From positions 62,001 through 126,000 of the forward strand of contig RAYR01000013.1 in NCBI GenBank assembly GCA_003612405.1: a DNA stretch of 64,000 nucleotides, in the 5' to 3' direction. The position numbers were made by a program, and so were the translations under genes. Shown here piece by piece: positions 25,751 through 35,042 of the stretch (positions are counted from its first letter, which is position 1; every line of letters starts with the position of its first letter). This stretch comes from a bacterium 0.1xD8-71 (GTDB taxonomy: Bacteria; Bacillota; Clostridia; Lachnospirales; Lachnospiraceae). Below the pieces are notes generated by a model. That model had not been told where the DNA came from, did not search any database, and worked only from the letters and a program-made list of their open reading frames with translations.

Positions 25751-26473
25751 TTAGCCGGATTCTTTACCATTTCTGCTTTCTTCCCCGTTATCATTTGCGG
25801 CGTCGTCTTTGGAGGAAACCTTATCCTCATCCTTCTTCTGCACGCCTTCCATGCCTTCTCCGGCATCAGCCGCCTTTTCCAGCTCCTCTCCGGCCTTTTG
25901 CAGACTGCTCATCTGGGCAGACTGTGCCGCCTGCGCCTTGTTCGTCACATCGGCAAGCTGTTCCTGTTTGCTGGAAGTGTCTCCATTGCGGGCAGCATCC
26001 ATCTTAATCTCTACTTCCAATACTCCAGCCTTACCTTCCATACGCTGTGCCACACTGCCCTGCGTATCCGCTGCCTTCCTGGCCCCGTCCGCCGAGATCA
26101 ATGCTTCCATGCCGGCCGCAGAAATTCCCAGCTCCACTCCTGGTCTGGAGTCTTTGCGGGCCATATCCTGATTCTCAGGAAGCCCCAGAGGATTTTCCTC
26201 CGCCTGTCTTTTCTCTTCCCGCTCCTTAACCTTCTGCTCCATCTCATGCTGACGAAGCTGCATATTCAGCTCATTGATTTCTTTCTGAAGTTCCTGCCGT
26301 TTCTCCTGCTTCTTCTCCGGCGGCATGTCACGCCTGCCGTTTAGCTCCTGAAGTTCCTTCTGGGCCCGATTAATCTTGTCCTGAATTCCCTTTGCCACCG
26401 GGTCATCCTGTCTGCCGCCTATCTTACCCGGCTGCTGAACCCCCTGACTGCCATTCACTGCTCCTACTGTCAT
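25751..26473 (-). CDS. FlxA-like coiled-coil protein
   Basis: Using ATG at 26473, which has a strong GGAGGA site (26481-26486), the protein has 240 residues. Residues about 25-95 are a heptad-rich coil (KINRAQKELQELNGRR, KRQELQKEINELNMQL), resembling FlxA. The rest is a low-complexity Ala/Lys/Glu/Asp-rich stretch ending EESRNGKESG. A longer frame to 26605 adds non-conserved residues and is not preferred. Function is unknown. It lies 128 bp after the GHKL kinase gene, on the same strand, and before the trpB T-box region. Confidence 0.65.
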   Translation of the reverse strand: MTVGAVNGSQGVQQPGKIGGRQDDPVAKGIQDKINRAQKELQELNGRRDMPPEKKQEKRQELQKEINELNMQLRQHEMEQKVKEREEKRQAEENPLGLPENQDMARKDSRPGVELGISAAGMEALISADGARKAADTQGSVAQRMEGKAGVLEVEIKMDAARNGDTSSKQEQLADVTNKAQAAQSAQMSSLQKAGEELEKAADAGEGMEGVQKKDEDKVSSKDDAANDNGEESRNGKESG

Positions 26474-26601
26474 GCCCGTATCCTCCTTGTTCTGTATTCT
26501 CATCAAACAGATATTAATCTCGTCATACTCTATATCGTAAGACGCAGATCCACCAATAAGCTTTTTGTTGTGGAGCGGACATTTTCTGTTGTAAAGCGGT
26601 A

Positions 26602-27996
26602 TCAAGTACCGCTTTCGGCCAGCGGCCAGCAGACCTGCATCATCACACTTAATCGAAATACCTGTCCTTGTACCTGGACTTCCATATCCCCATGATATTT
26701 CTGCGCCACCTGGCGGATATTCCGCAGGCCAAACCCATGAAAGACCTTGTCTTCCTTGGTACTTACAGGCAGATCCGATTCCCTGTTCCTGACAATCGGA
26801 TGGTCAAATGAGTTCTCTACTTCAATAATATACACATTCTCACGCAGGGCGGAAGTGATCCTGACGTATCCCGCCGGCGCGCTCTCCCCTCCCTTTGCCG
26901 CCTCAACTGCATTGGCCAGCGCGTTGTTCAGGATAATGCTCAGATCAAAGGCATCCACTTCCCGGTCTGCCGGGTAGTGAAAAGAACAATCAAAGGCGAT
27001 TTCCTTTGACACAGCCTCACGGCGCCACTCCATCAGAATCGCATCCGTAACCGGATTGCCGCTCTGCATCCCTTCCGCCACGGCCGTATACTGCTCCTGA
27101 AGGGATCTGGCGTACTGTTCCTGTTCCTGACCGCTCAGTTTCTGCATCACCATCACATGGTTCCCCATATCATGCTTCAAACTGCGGATTTCCCGGTAAA
27201 GTTCCTCCACTTCCCGGATATGCCGTTTCATATCCTCCATCTGCCCGGCAAGCAGTTCTTTCTGTGTTTCTTCCAGCTGTTTCTCTTTAATACTCTGAAA
27301 CAACATAATGACAACTACGATCGGTATATATAAACTCAGGCAGTACACAAGAACCATCCCATGATAGAAGGCAGGGGAATCCAGTTCGTTGTGCTGTAAG
27401 CCTGCCGGTGATTCCCAGATATATTTCACATAGGCATATCCCATCGCACTCGTAAAGGACGGCAGGGACATCAGCAGGAATTCCCGGCCCTGCATCTTCT
27501 GGCCTTTATTGCGGTATACTCTCACAATCAGCCCTACCGCAATCATATATATTACAACCTGTAACAGAATCTCTATAAGACTCTCAGCTACAGACAAATA
27601 GTACCCCTTCTCCACATCTATATATCCCTGCCCCCAGAGCAAGGCAGCCTTCCAGAGCAGTGCCCCAATCGTAATTGTCGTCCGCGCCACCAGCCAGCGG
27701 ACGGAATAAAATGTCCACGCCAGGAAAATTTTCTGTAAGAAATTCTCCCGTTCCATCAGACACATGACCAAAAGCCCTGCCATCACACCGATCATATAAG
27801 CCCAGAAACTCGGCAGATAATACGGTTCATACCATAATACGAGCATGACAATCAGATAAACGGCCCCGGTCAGCAGCGCCGTTTTCCTGTATTTCACAAA
27901 ATTCCGTATCAGATAAAAATAGGCACCCGCCGACAGCAGCGCCATCAGAAACTGATATATCTCATTCGTCACCAAATAGCAAAAATCCCAATCCAT
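26602..27996 (-). CDS. AgrC-like GHKL sensor histidine kinase
   Basis: The 464-residue protein has about six N-terminal membrane helices (residues 10-225). The cytoplasmic part starts with a helical QLEETQKELLAGQMEDMKRHIREVEELYREI coil and the H-box RSLKHDMGNHVMVMQKL, like HPK10/AgrC kinases. The ATPase part has the N-box IILNNALANAVEAA and FGLRNIRQVAQKYHGD. Such kinases usually sense peptides in quorum sensing and pair with a LytTR regulator. No regulator, AgrB or AgrD-like gene is seen next to it. The downstream neighbour is the FlxA-like gene. Confidence 0.9.
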   Translation of the reverse strand: MDWDFCYLVTNEIYQFLMALLSAGAYFYLIRNFVKYRKTALLTGAVYLIVMLVLWYEPYYLPSFWAYMIGVMAGLLVMCLMERENFLQKIFLAWTFYSVRWLVARTTITIGALLWKAALLWGQGYIDVEKGYYLSVAESLIEILLQVVIYMIAVGLIVRVYRNKGQKMQGREFLLMSLPSFTSAMGYAYVKYIWESPAGLQHNELDSPAFYHGMVLVYCLSLYIPIVVVIMLFQSIKEKQLEETQKELLAGQMEDMKRHIREVEELYREIRSLKHDMGNHVMVMQKLSGQEQEQYARSLQEQYTAVAEGMQSGNPVTDAILMEWRREAVSKEIAFDCSFHYPADREVDAFDLSIILNNALANAVEAAKGGESAPAGYVRITSALRENVYIIEVENSFDHPIVRNRESDLPVSTKEDKVFHGFGLRNIRQVAQKYHGDMEVQVQGQVFRLSVMMQVCWPLAESGT

Positions 27997-28073
27997 CAGC
28001 TATATCCACCTGTGTAAAATCAATCGTTAAATCCTCATAAATACCCGGCGGCACAATCCATAGATATCCGTTT

Positions 28074-29819
28074 CTAATCCCTTCCCCTGTCTTTTTTCAA
28101 CAGCTCGTAAAACTCCGCCGCCGGCATAGGTTTCGCATAATAAAATCCCTGCACCATATCACAGCCGATCTCCTTGAGAAGATCTACCTGTTCCCTGGTT
28201 TCCACACCCTCCGCCAAAAGTCCCAGATCCAGCTTCGCCGCCATGGCGACCACCTGCTCGAGAATCAGCTTCCCTTTCCGGGATACCAACATATTTTCCA
28301 TGAACTTCTTGTCAATCTTGATTACGTCAAAGGGCGTCTCCAGCAAAATGCTTAAAGATGAATATCCACTGCCGAAGTCATCCATCAGCAGCGTAAATCC
28401 TTCATTTTTCAACCGATTCGACATCTCACTGACCTGCTGGTTATTGACCGTCTCCGTAATTTCCAGTTCCAGATGACTCTTCTGAACAGCTGTCTTTCCG
28501 ATCAGTTCATCCAGGACATCGATAAACTCGTCCTCTACGAGATGATGTCTTGACACATTGACGGAAATGGGACATCCCTCAATCCCCTCCTGTTCGCATT
28601 GTCTGATAAAATAACACGCCTCTTCCCAGATATAGTAATCCACATTGCGTATAAAACCGTTCTCCTCCAGAACCGGAATAAATTCATTCGGATAAATCAT
28701 TCCCTTCACCGGATGAATCCATCGTACCAGCGCCTCCGCCCCCACAATCGTATGCTGCGCAATACTGTACTTGGGCTGTAAATACATCTGAAACTGCCGG
28801 TTTGTAATCGCGGGTTTCATATTTTCCTCGATAAACCGTCTTGTATAGAGCATTTCCTTGAACTGCTCCTGATAAAAGGCAGTATCCGTCATGATGTTCT
28901 CCTTGGCCGCCTTGCGTGCCATGGCCGCACGATCTTCCATCTGCCGCAGTTCCATCTGCCTGTCATCTACCATATATATTCCGAAAGTATACTGCAACTT
29001 AATGTGCTTGAAATCTCCCAGCATCTCCCGGATACGGTTCACAAAGGCAGTCAGTTCCGTTTCCTCCTCATACTGTGTCACCACCATGAACACATCACTT
29101 CTGAGGTTCACAAAATACTGCTGTTCACCGCAAAGTCGTTTTAACCCTTCCGTCACAAAATCCAGAATCTCATCACCGATCATCTCCCCATAAATATCAT
29201 TGATGACCTTGAACCGGCGGATATCAAACTGTAAAAAGGCTATCCCACCATCAAAGTGGCTCAGCAGATTCAGAACATTTCTCCGAAACCTGGTGAGCTT
29301 ATTGACCTTCCTGAGGGCGCTCTTCATGACCTCACTCTCCGGCAGCATCACCATGTCCATATCCTGCATACTGTCCTTGTACTCTTCTAACATTCTCTCC
29401 AGAATCTCTATGCTGGCCGCCAGCGCATGGGGACAAATCTTAAACTTAAGTCCTTCCTGCCGCATCCTGGCCATTCCTTCCGGTTTGGATACATCCATAT
29501 GCAGGATATCCTTACACAGATAGCTGCCGCCCATGGCCTCTTTAAAAAGGGTTATAAACTCTTCCGTTTTCTTGTTGCCAAATACCTCCAGTTCCCGATC
29601 CTGCGGATCATCAAATCCAAATGCCACGCCCAATACCATCAGGGACGCCGTCACACAACCACAGACATCTCCCTGGCGCATACCTACCCCAAAACAAGTG
29701 CTTAGCTTAAGAGCTGTTTTGATGTCCAGCCCCAAATCGGCAGCGAAAGCTCCGAACAACGCCTGTGAACAGTGATAATCCTGCTTTAAAAGCTCGTTTG
29801 CTCTTTCTTCGTGTGTCAT
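28074..29819 (-). CDS. C_GCAxxG_C_C domain fused to degenerate GGDEF and EAL domains
   Basis: With ATG at 29819 (GAGAGGG site) the protein has 581 residues. Residues about 1-135 form a C_GCAxxG_C_C domain (DYHCSQALFGAFA, CFGVGMRQGDVCGCVTASLMVLG, YLCKDI, KFKICPHALAA), a redox or metal-binding unit. About 165-300 is a GGDEF-like fold in which the active motif is replaced by RSDVFMV, so no cyclase activity is expected. About 315-575 is an EAL domain with GAEALVRW, VNVSRHHL, LMDDFGSGYSSL, IKIDKKF and AEGVET, consistent with an active c-di-GMP phosphodiesterase. The fusion suggests cysteine/redox control of c-di-GMP breakdown. It is a soluble protein. A longer start at 29858 is less likely. Confidence 0.85.
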   Translation of the reverse strand: MTHEERANELLKQDYHCSQALFGAFAADLGLDIKTALKLSTCFGVGMRQGDVCGCVTASLMVLGVAFGFDDPQDRELEVFGNKKTEEFITLFKEAMGGSYLCKDILHMDVSKPEGMARMRQEGLKFKICPHALAASIEILERMLEEYKDSMQDMDMVMLPESEVMKSALRKVNKLTRFRRNVLNLLSHFDGGIAFLQFDIRRFKVINDIYGEMIGDEILDFVTEGLKRLCGEQQYFVNLRSDVFMVVTQYEEETELTAFVNRIREMLGDFKHIKLQYTFGIYMVDDRQMELRQMEDRAAMARKAAKENIMTDTAFYQEQFKEMLYTRRFIEENMKPAITNRQFQMYLQPKYSIAQHTIVGAEALVRWIHPVKGMIYPNEFIPVLEENGFIRNVDYYIWEEACYFIRQCEQEGIEGCPISVNVSRHHLVEDEFIDVLDELIGKTAVQKSHLELEITETVNNQQVSEMSNRLKNEGFTLLMDDFGSGYSSLSILLETPFDVIKIDKKFMENMLVSRKGKLILEQVVAMAAKLDLGLLAEGVETREQVDLLKEIGCDMVQGFYYAKPMPAAEFYELLKKDRGRD

Positions 29820-29950
29820 ACAAGCACCCTCTCTACCCCTTTGATGATTTTCCCTCATCCCCTTATTGCAGCAATATAGTACTATTATACTATGGAGCCC
29901 GAGAAGAGCGCAAGTTCTGTTACTTATAATCCGTTGTTATCAGAAACTAC

Positions 29951-29979
29951 AAAAATTGGGAAGGTTATCCCTCCCCAAT
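29951..29979 (-). terminator. Terminator of ABC exporter genes
   Basis: On the minus strand ATTGGGG...CCCAAT (29979-29955) followed by TTTTT (29955-29951). It lies just past the stop of the 634-residue ABC gene. Confidence 0.8.
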
Positions 29980-29991
29980 CTTACATGATAT

Positions 29992-31896
29992 CTAATTCGC
30001 AATCGCGTTCCCTGTGTACAGCTGATAATACTTGCCCCTCTCCTCCAGAAGCTGGTCATGGGTTCCTCTCTCAATGATCCGCCCCTGCTCCAGCACCATG
30101 ATACAGTCCGAATTCCTGACCGTGGAAAGTCTGTGGGCAATCACAAATGTGGTCCTGCCCGCCATCAGCTTATCCATCCCATCCTGCACGATCCGCTCTG
30201 TCCGGGTGTCGATGGAACTTGTGGCCTCATCCAGAATCAGCACCGGCGGATCCGCAATGGCGGCTCTGGCGATGGCCAGAAGCTGTCTCTGCCCCTGGCT
30301 TAAGTTGGCGCCGTCCCCGGAGAGCACCGTCTGGTATCCTTCCGGCAGCCTTTTGATAAAGCCATGGGCATTGGCCAATTTGGCAGCTGCCACCACTTCC
30401 TCATCGGAGGCATCCAGTTTGCCATAGCGGATGTTTTCCATGACAGTACCGGTAAAAAGGTGGGTATCCTGCAATACGATTCCCAGGGAACGGCGTAGAT
30501 CCGCCTTCCTGATCTTATTCACATTGATACCGTCATAGCGTATTTTGCCGTCCTGTATATCATAGAACCGATTGATCAGATTCGTAATGGTGGTCTTACC
30601 GGCCCCGGTGGAACCCACAAAGGCAATCTTCTGTCCGGGCTGTGCATAAAGTTCCACATCGTGGAGCACAATCTTGTCATCATTGTAGCCAAAGTCTACG
30701 CCGTCAAACACCACATCACCCTGTAACTCCACATAATCCACGCGGTGGTCCGCCTGATGTTCGTGGCGCCATGCCCAACGTCCGGTACGCTCCGGTGTCT
30801 CCAGAAGCTTCCCGTTCTCCTCTCTTACATTTACTAAAGTGACATACCCGTCATCCACTTCCGGTGCCTCATCCATCATCTTAAAGATACGCTCCGCCCC
30901 GGCCATGGCCATGACAATGGAATTAAACTGTTGACTCACTTGGTTAATGGGCCCGTTAAAGCTCTTATTAAAGGTCAGGAAACTGGCCAGTTTCCCCAAT
31001 GTCAGCCCTGTCATGCCGGACAGTGCCAGCGCACCTCCTACGATTGCACAGACCACATAACTGACGTTGCCAAGCTGCATATTGACCGGTCCCACCACGT
31101 TGACCAGATAGTTTGCCCTGTCGGCACTCTCATAGAGTGCATCGTTCAGTTTCCGGAATTCTTCTATGCTCTCTTCCTCATGGCAGAACACCTTGACTAC
31201 CTTCTGGCCATTCATCATTTCCTCAATATAGCCGTTGACCTTACCTAAGTTCTTCTGCTGTTCCAGGAAATATCTGCTGCTCAAACCAGCTACTTTCTTG
31301 GTCACCACCAGCATGACCGCAATCATTAGAAGGGTGACAATGGTCAGCGGTATACTTAAAATCACCATACTGACAAATACGCTGACGATCGTGATAAAGC
31401 TGTTAAAGACCTGAGGCATACTCTGGCTGATCATCTGCCGCAGCGTATCCGTATCATTTGTATAGGTTGACATAATATCTCCATGGGCATGGGTGTCAAA
31501 ATACTTGATGGGCAGTGTCTCCATATGGGAAAACAAATCATTTCTCACATTTCTCAGGGTTCCCTGGGTCACATTGACCATAATCCGGTTCCAGGCATAG
31601 GCCGCCGCCACCCCTATCAGATAGAATCCGGCCACTCTGGCAATGGCTCCTGCCAACGGCCCGAAATCCGGCGTATCCGCCGCAAGCATGGGCGCAATAT
31701 AATCATCGATCAGACGCTGAATGAACAGGGTTCCCTGTACATTGGCAAGTACGCTGACCAGAATCAGCACCGCCGTCGCCACCAGGTGGGGCGCATAGTT
31801 TTTGGCCACATATCCCATCAGCCGTTTAAATACTTTACCTGGATTCTCTATTCTTTTGCCTTTCGGCATCCCTCTTCTCATTCCTGGCCCCGGCAT
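29992..31896 (-). CDS. ABC exporter half-transporter, canonical-site subunit
   Basis: The 634-residue protein has a six-helix exporter domain at about 35-340 and an ATPase domain at about 385-625. Walker A is GSTGAGKTTITNL, the signature LSQGQRQLLAIARA, Walker B with catalytic Glu LILDEATSSID. The start overlaps the stop of the partner by TAATG, so the two are coupled. With its partner it should form a heterodimeric multidrug-like exporter. The transported substrate cannot be told. A short Arg/Lys-rich N-terminus precedes the membrane part. The partner's degenerate site makes this subunit supply one intact Walker B. Confidence 0.92.
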   Translation of the reverse strand: MPGPGMRRGMPKGKRIENPGKVFKRLMGYVAKNYAPHLVATAVLILVSVLANVQGTLFIQRLIDDYIAPMLAADTPDFGPLAGAIARVAGFYLIGVAAAYAWNRIMVNVTQGTLRNVRNDLFSHMETLPIKYFDTHAHGDIMSTYTNDTDTLRQMISQSMPQVFNSFITIVSVFVSMVILSIPLTIVTLLMIAVMLVVTKKVAGLSSRYFLEQQKNLGKVNGYIEEMMNGQKVVKVFCHEEESIEEFRKLNDALYESADRANYLVNVVGPVNMQLGNVSYVVCAIVGGALALSGMTGLTLGKLASFLTFNKSFNGPINQVSQQFNSIVMAMAGAERIFKMMDEAPEVDDGYVTLVNVREENGKLLETPERTGRWAWRHEHQADHRVDYVELQGDVVFDGVDFGYNDDKIVLHDVELYAQPGQKIAFVGSTGAGKTTITNLINRFYDIQDGKIRYDGINVNKIRKADLRRSLGIVLQDTHLFTGTVMENIRYGKLDASDEEVVAAAKLANAHGFIKRLPEGYQTVLSGDGANLSQGQRQLLAIARAAIADPPVLILDEATSSIDTRTERIVQDGMDKLMAGRTTFVIAHRLSTVRNSDCIMVLEQGRIIERGTHDQLLEERGKYYQLYTGNAIAN

Positions 31897-33647
31897 TACG
31901 CTTCACCTGCCTTTTCATCAAAATCTCCGCCGCCGCTTGTCTGGGACTCATATACTTCCCTGTAAATTTCATTATTTGCAAGTAGTTCCTCATGGGTACC
32001 AAATCCGTTGACTCTTCCGTCCTCCATGACAATAATGCGGTCTGCGGTCTGTACACTGGATATCCGCTGTGCAATGATCAGTTTGGTCGTATCGGGAATC
32101 TCCTGTGCAAATGCCTTTCTGATCCTGGCATCTGTGGCCGTATCCACCGCACTGGTGGAATCGTCCAGAATCAGAACCTTCGGTTTCTTCAAAAGTGCCC
32201 TGGCGATACAGAGCCGCTGTTTCTGTCCGCCGGATACATTGGTGCCGCCCTGTTCTATGTAGGTATGATAGCCTTCCGGCATTTTCTCGATAAACTCATC
32301 CGCACAGGCCAGCTTACAGACGCGCCTGCACTCTTCCTCATCGGCATCCACATTTCCCCAGCGCAGATTTTCCAGAATGGTTCCCGAGAAGAGTACGTTT
32401 TTCTGCAAGACCACTGCCACCTGGTTGCGCAGGGTTTCCAGATCATAGGCTCTCACATCATGGCCTCCTACCTGGACAGAACCTTGTGTCACATCATACA
32501 GCCTGCTGACCAGATTGACCAGACTGGTCTTCGCGCTGCCGGTGCCGCCGATAATACCGATCGTCTCCCCTGGATGAATCTGTAAATTGATATCATGCAG
32601 TACCGCTTCATCACTGTCCTTATGATAAGAAAAACGCACATGCTCGAAGGTAATCCCGCCGTCAGGCACTTCATATAAAGGATCCTCCGGGTTCGTCAGA
32701 TCGCTCTTTTCTTCCAGCACTTCACAGATACGTCTGGCACTGGCAATGCTCATACTCATCATCACAAAGACCATGGAGAGCATCATCAGGCTCATCAGAA
32801 TATTCATACAATAAGTCAGAAGACTCATCAGTTCGCCAGTGGTCAACGTACTTTGTACGATCTGCTTCGCACCCAGCCAGCTGATCAACAGGATACAGCT
32901 ATAGACCGTAAACTGCATCACAGGCATGTTGAGCACCACATGTTTCTCTGCTTTTAAGAAGATATCATAGATTCCCTGGCTGGCCTTCTTAAGTTTCTCT
33001 GTCTCATAATCCTCTCTGACATAAGCCTTGACTACACGGATAGCCCCCACATTCTCCTGTACGGAAGCGTTCAGTTCGTCATATTTCGGAAAGGCTTCCT
33101 GAAAATATCTCATGGCGCCCCTGATGATCAGCGCCAGTACAATCCCAAGCAAAACAACCGCCACCAGGTAGACACTGGCAAGTCTGGCATTGATCATAAA
33201 TGCCATGGCCATGGCACAGATCATGCTGACCGGTGCCCGGAAACACATGCGCAGGGTCATCTGATAGGCCATCTGCATATTGGTCACATCCGTGGTCAGC
33301 CTGGTCACCAGTCCTGCCGTACTGAATTTATCCAGACTGGCAAAGGAAAAGGTCTGGATATTGTCAAACATGGCCTGCCGCAGATTCCTGGCAAATCCTG
33401 TGGACGCCCGGGCGCCATATTTACCGCCCATGACACCACTGTACAGCCCGCACAGGGCTGCACCGATCATAAAGGCTCCCACCATGTAAATATGATACAT
33501 ATTCCCTGCTTCCACACCGTCGTCTATGATAGATGCCATCAAAAATGGAATCAGCGTCTCAAAAACCACTTCCAGTATCATAAAAACAGGCGTTATAATC
33601 GAAGCCTTTTTATATTCACCGATATGTGCCGCTAACGTCTTAATCAT
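31896..33647 (-). CDS. ABC exporter half-transporter, degenerate-site subunit
   Basis: The 583-residue protein has an exporter domain (six membrane helices, about residues 15-310) and an ATPase domain at about 340-575. Walker A is GGTGSAKTSLVNL, where the usual glycine before lysine is alanine. The signature is VSGGQKQRLCIARAL, and Walker B ends LILDDSTSAVD, with Asp in place of the catalytic Glu. This asymmetry is typical of heterodimeric exporters such as TM287/288. It is the first gene of the pair and overlaps the second by one base. The upstream region contains TTGACA at 33720-33715 but no convincing -10. Confidence 0.92.
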   Translation of the reverse strand: MIKTLAAHIGEYKKASIITPVFMILEVVFETLIPFLMASIIDDGVEAGNMYHIYMVGAFMIGAALCGLYSGVMGGKYGARASTGFARNLRQAMFDNIQTFSFASLDKFSTAGLVTRLTTDVTNMQMAYQMTLRMCFRAPVSMICAMAMAFMINARLASVYLVAVVLLGIVLALIIRGAMRYFQEAFPKYDELNASVQENVGAIRVVKAYVREDYETEKLKKASQGIYDIFLKAEKHVVLNMPVMQFTVYSCILLISWLGAKQIVQSTLTTGELMSLLTYCMNILMSLMMLSMVFVMMSMSIASARRICEVLEEKSDLTNPEDPLYEVPDGGITFEHVRFSYHKDSDEAVLHDINLQIHPGETIGIIGGTGSAKTSLVNLVSRLYDVTQGSVQVGGHDVRAYDLETLRNQVAVVLQKNVLFSGTILENLRWGNVDADEEECRRVCKLACADEFIEKMPEGYHTYIEQGGTNVSGGQKQRLCIARALLKKPKVLILDDSTSAVDTATDARIRKAFAQEIPDTTKLIIAQRISSVQTADRIIVMEDGRVNGFGTHEELLANNEIYREVYESQTSGGGDFDEKAGEA

Positions 33648-33789
33648 TTCTGCCTCCGTTTCAAAGTCTTCGTTTTCTTACGCTATTTACCATTTTTGTA
33701 CAAATAAAAATTATTGTCAACACATTCCCGGCATTTCACAAAAAGTTCATGAGAACTTCATTTGATTTTAAGGAAACTCCAATATACAG

Positions 33790-33818
33790 AAAAAACTCCC
33801 GTGCATCACACACAGGAG
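33790..33818 (-). terminator. Terminator of sugar transporter operon
   Basis: Stem CTCCTGTG/CACGGGAG (33818-33811 and 33803-33796) followed by six T on the minus strand, about 25 bp past the mmsB stop. Confidence 0.8.
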
Positions 33819-33843
33819 CTTTTCCGATCAGATATCGCAGAAA

Positions 33844-35034
33844 TTAATCTTTAGCAATTAATTTTCCACCACGTTTGGATACTACATCGAAGATAACTGC
33901 TGCCAGAAGTACCAGGCCCTTGACTACCTTCTGCATGTTCTGGTCTACGCCCATCAGGGACATACCCATATTGATAACACCCATCAGCACCGCACCGACG
34001 ATAACGCCAGGCACCGTACCGATTCCGCCGTATGCGGATGCACCGCCGATGAAACAGGAACCGATGGCATCCATCTCATAGTTCTGACCGTATGTAGGCT
34101 GTGCGGAAGTCATACGGGCAATGGTTACCATACCGGCCAGTGCGGAAAGAAGACCCATATTCAAATATGCCAGGAAATACACTCTGTTGGTATTGATACC
34201 GGAAAGCTTGGTAGCCTTCTCGTTACCGCCTACTGCATAGAAATAACGTCCCACTGTGGTATTGGAAGTAATATAGCTGTACACGATAACCACAAGCAAT
34301 ACCCAGATCAGCACACTGGGAATACCCTTATGCTGTGCCAGTCTTAAGGAGAAGGCAAAGATGACTGCACTGATCAGTACTGTCTTCACGATCATGGTTG
34401 CAAATTTCTCTGTCTCATAACCTTTCTTAATCTTATTCATCCTGCTGCGAAGCTGTGCCACCACATAAATGATAACTGCCACGATGCCTGCCACCAGACA
34501 GGTCACATTGAGGGACGCACCGCCAAAAAAGTCCGGTATGTAACAGTCTGCACCGCCGCCGAAGAGTTTTACGAAAGTGGTACATTCTTTCACAGAAATT
34601 GTCATACCTTCCAGTACCGTGTTACTCAAACCTCTGAACATCAACATACCCGCCAGGGTTACGATAAAGGGAGGGATTCTCACATAAGCAATCCAAAATG
34701 CCTGCCATGCACCGATCACTACACCAAGCAAGAGCATCAGGATGATCGATACCACCAGATTAACACCCATGTTCACCATCAGCACCGCACCGACTGCACC
34801 TACAAAGCAGACCACGCTGCCCACAGAAAGGTCGATGTTACCACCGGTAAGGATACACAACAGCATACCGGTTGCCAGGATGAACACATAAGCGTTCTGA
34901 GAAATCAAACTACTTACGTTCATAGGTAACAGAATTGCACCGCTGGTCCTCCACGCGAAAAATGCCGTGATCAGGATCAGCATGAGGATCATTGTATATT
35001 TTTTGATATAATCAATGGCTTTTGTCTTATTCAT
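33844..35034 (-). CDS. mmsB: Multiple-monosaccharide ABC transporter permease
   Basis: The 396-residue protein has about ten membrane helices and the BPD_transp_2 signature of ribose/galactose-type permeases (NIDLSVGSVVCFVGAV near residue 65, AFWIAYVRIPPFIVTLAGMLMFRGLSN, and ARMTSAQPTYGQNYEMDAIGSCFIGGAS). Length, with an extended loop near 175-215, matches GguB/MmsB rather than short RbsC. It forms the membrane channel for the ChvE-type binding protein. The gene starts 8 bp after mmsA and is last in the operon. Confidence 0.93.
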   Translation of the reverse strand: MNKTKAIDYIKKYTMILMLILITAFFAWRTSGAILLPMNVSSLISQNAYVFILATGMLLCILTGGNIDLSVGSVVCFVGAVGAVLMVNMGVNLVVSIILMLLLGVVIGAWQAFWIAYVRIPPFIVTLAGMLMFRGLSNTVLEGMTISVKECTTFVKLFGGGADCYIPDFFGGASLNVTCLVAGIVAVIIYVVAQLRSRMNKIKKGYETEKFATMIVKTVLISAVIFAFSLRLAQHKGIPSVLIWVLLVVIVYSYITSNTTVGRYFYAVGGNEKATKLSGINTNRVYFLAYLNMGLLSALAGMVTIARMTSAQPTYGQNYEMDAIGSCFIGGASAYGGIGTVPGVIVGAVLMGVINMGMSLMGVDQNMQKVVKGLVLLAAVIFDVVSKRGGKLIAKD

Positions 35035-35042
35035 ACTTTTCC

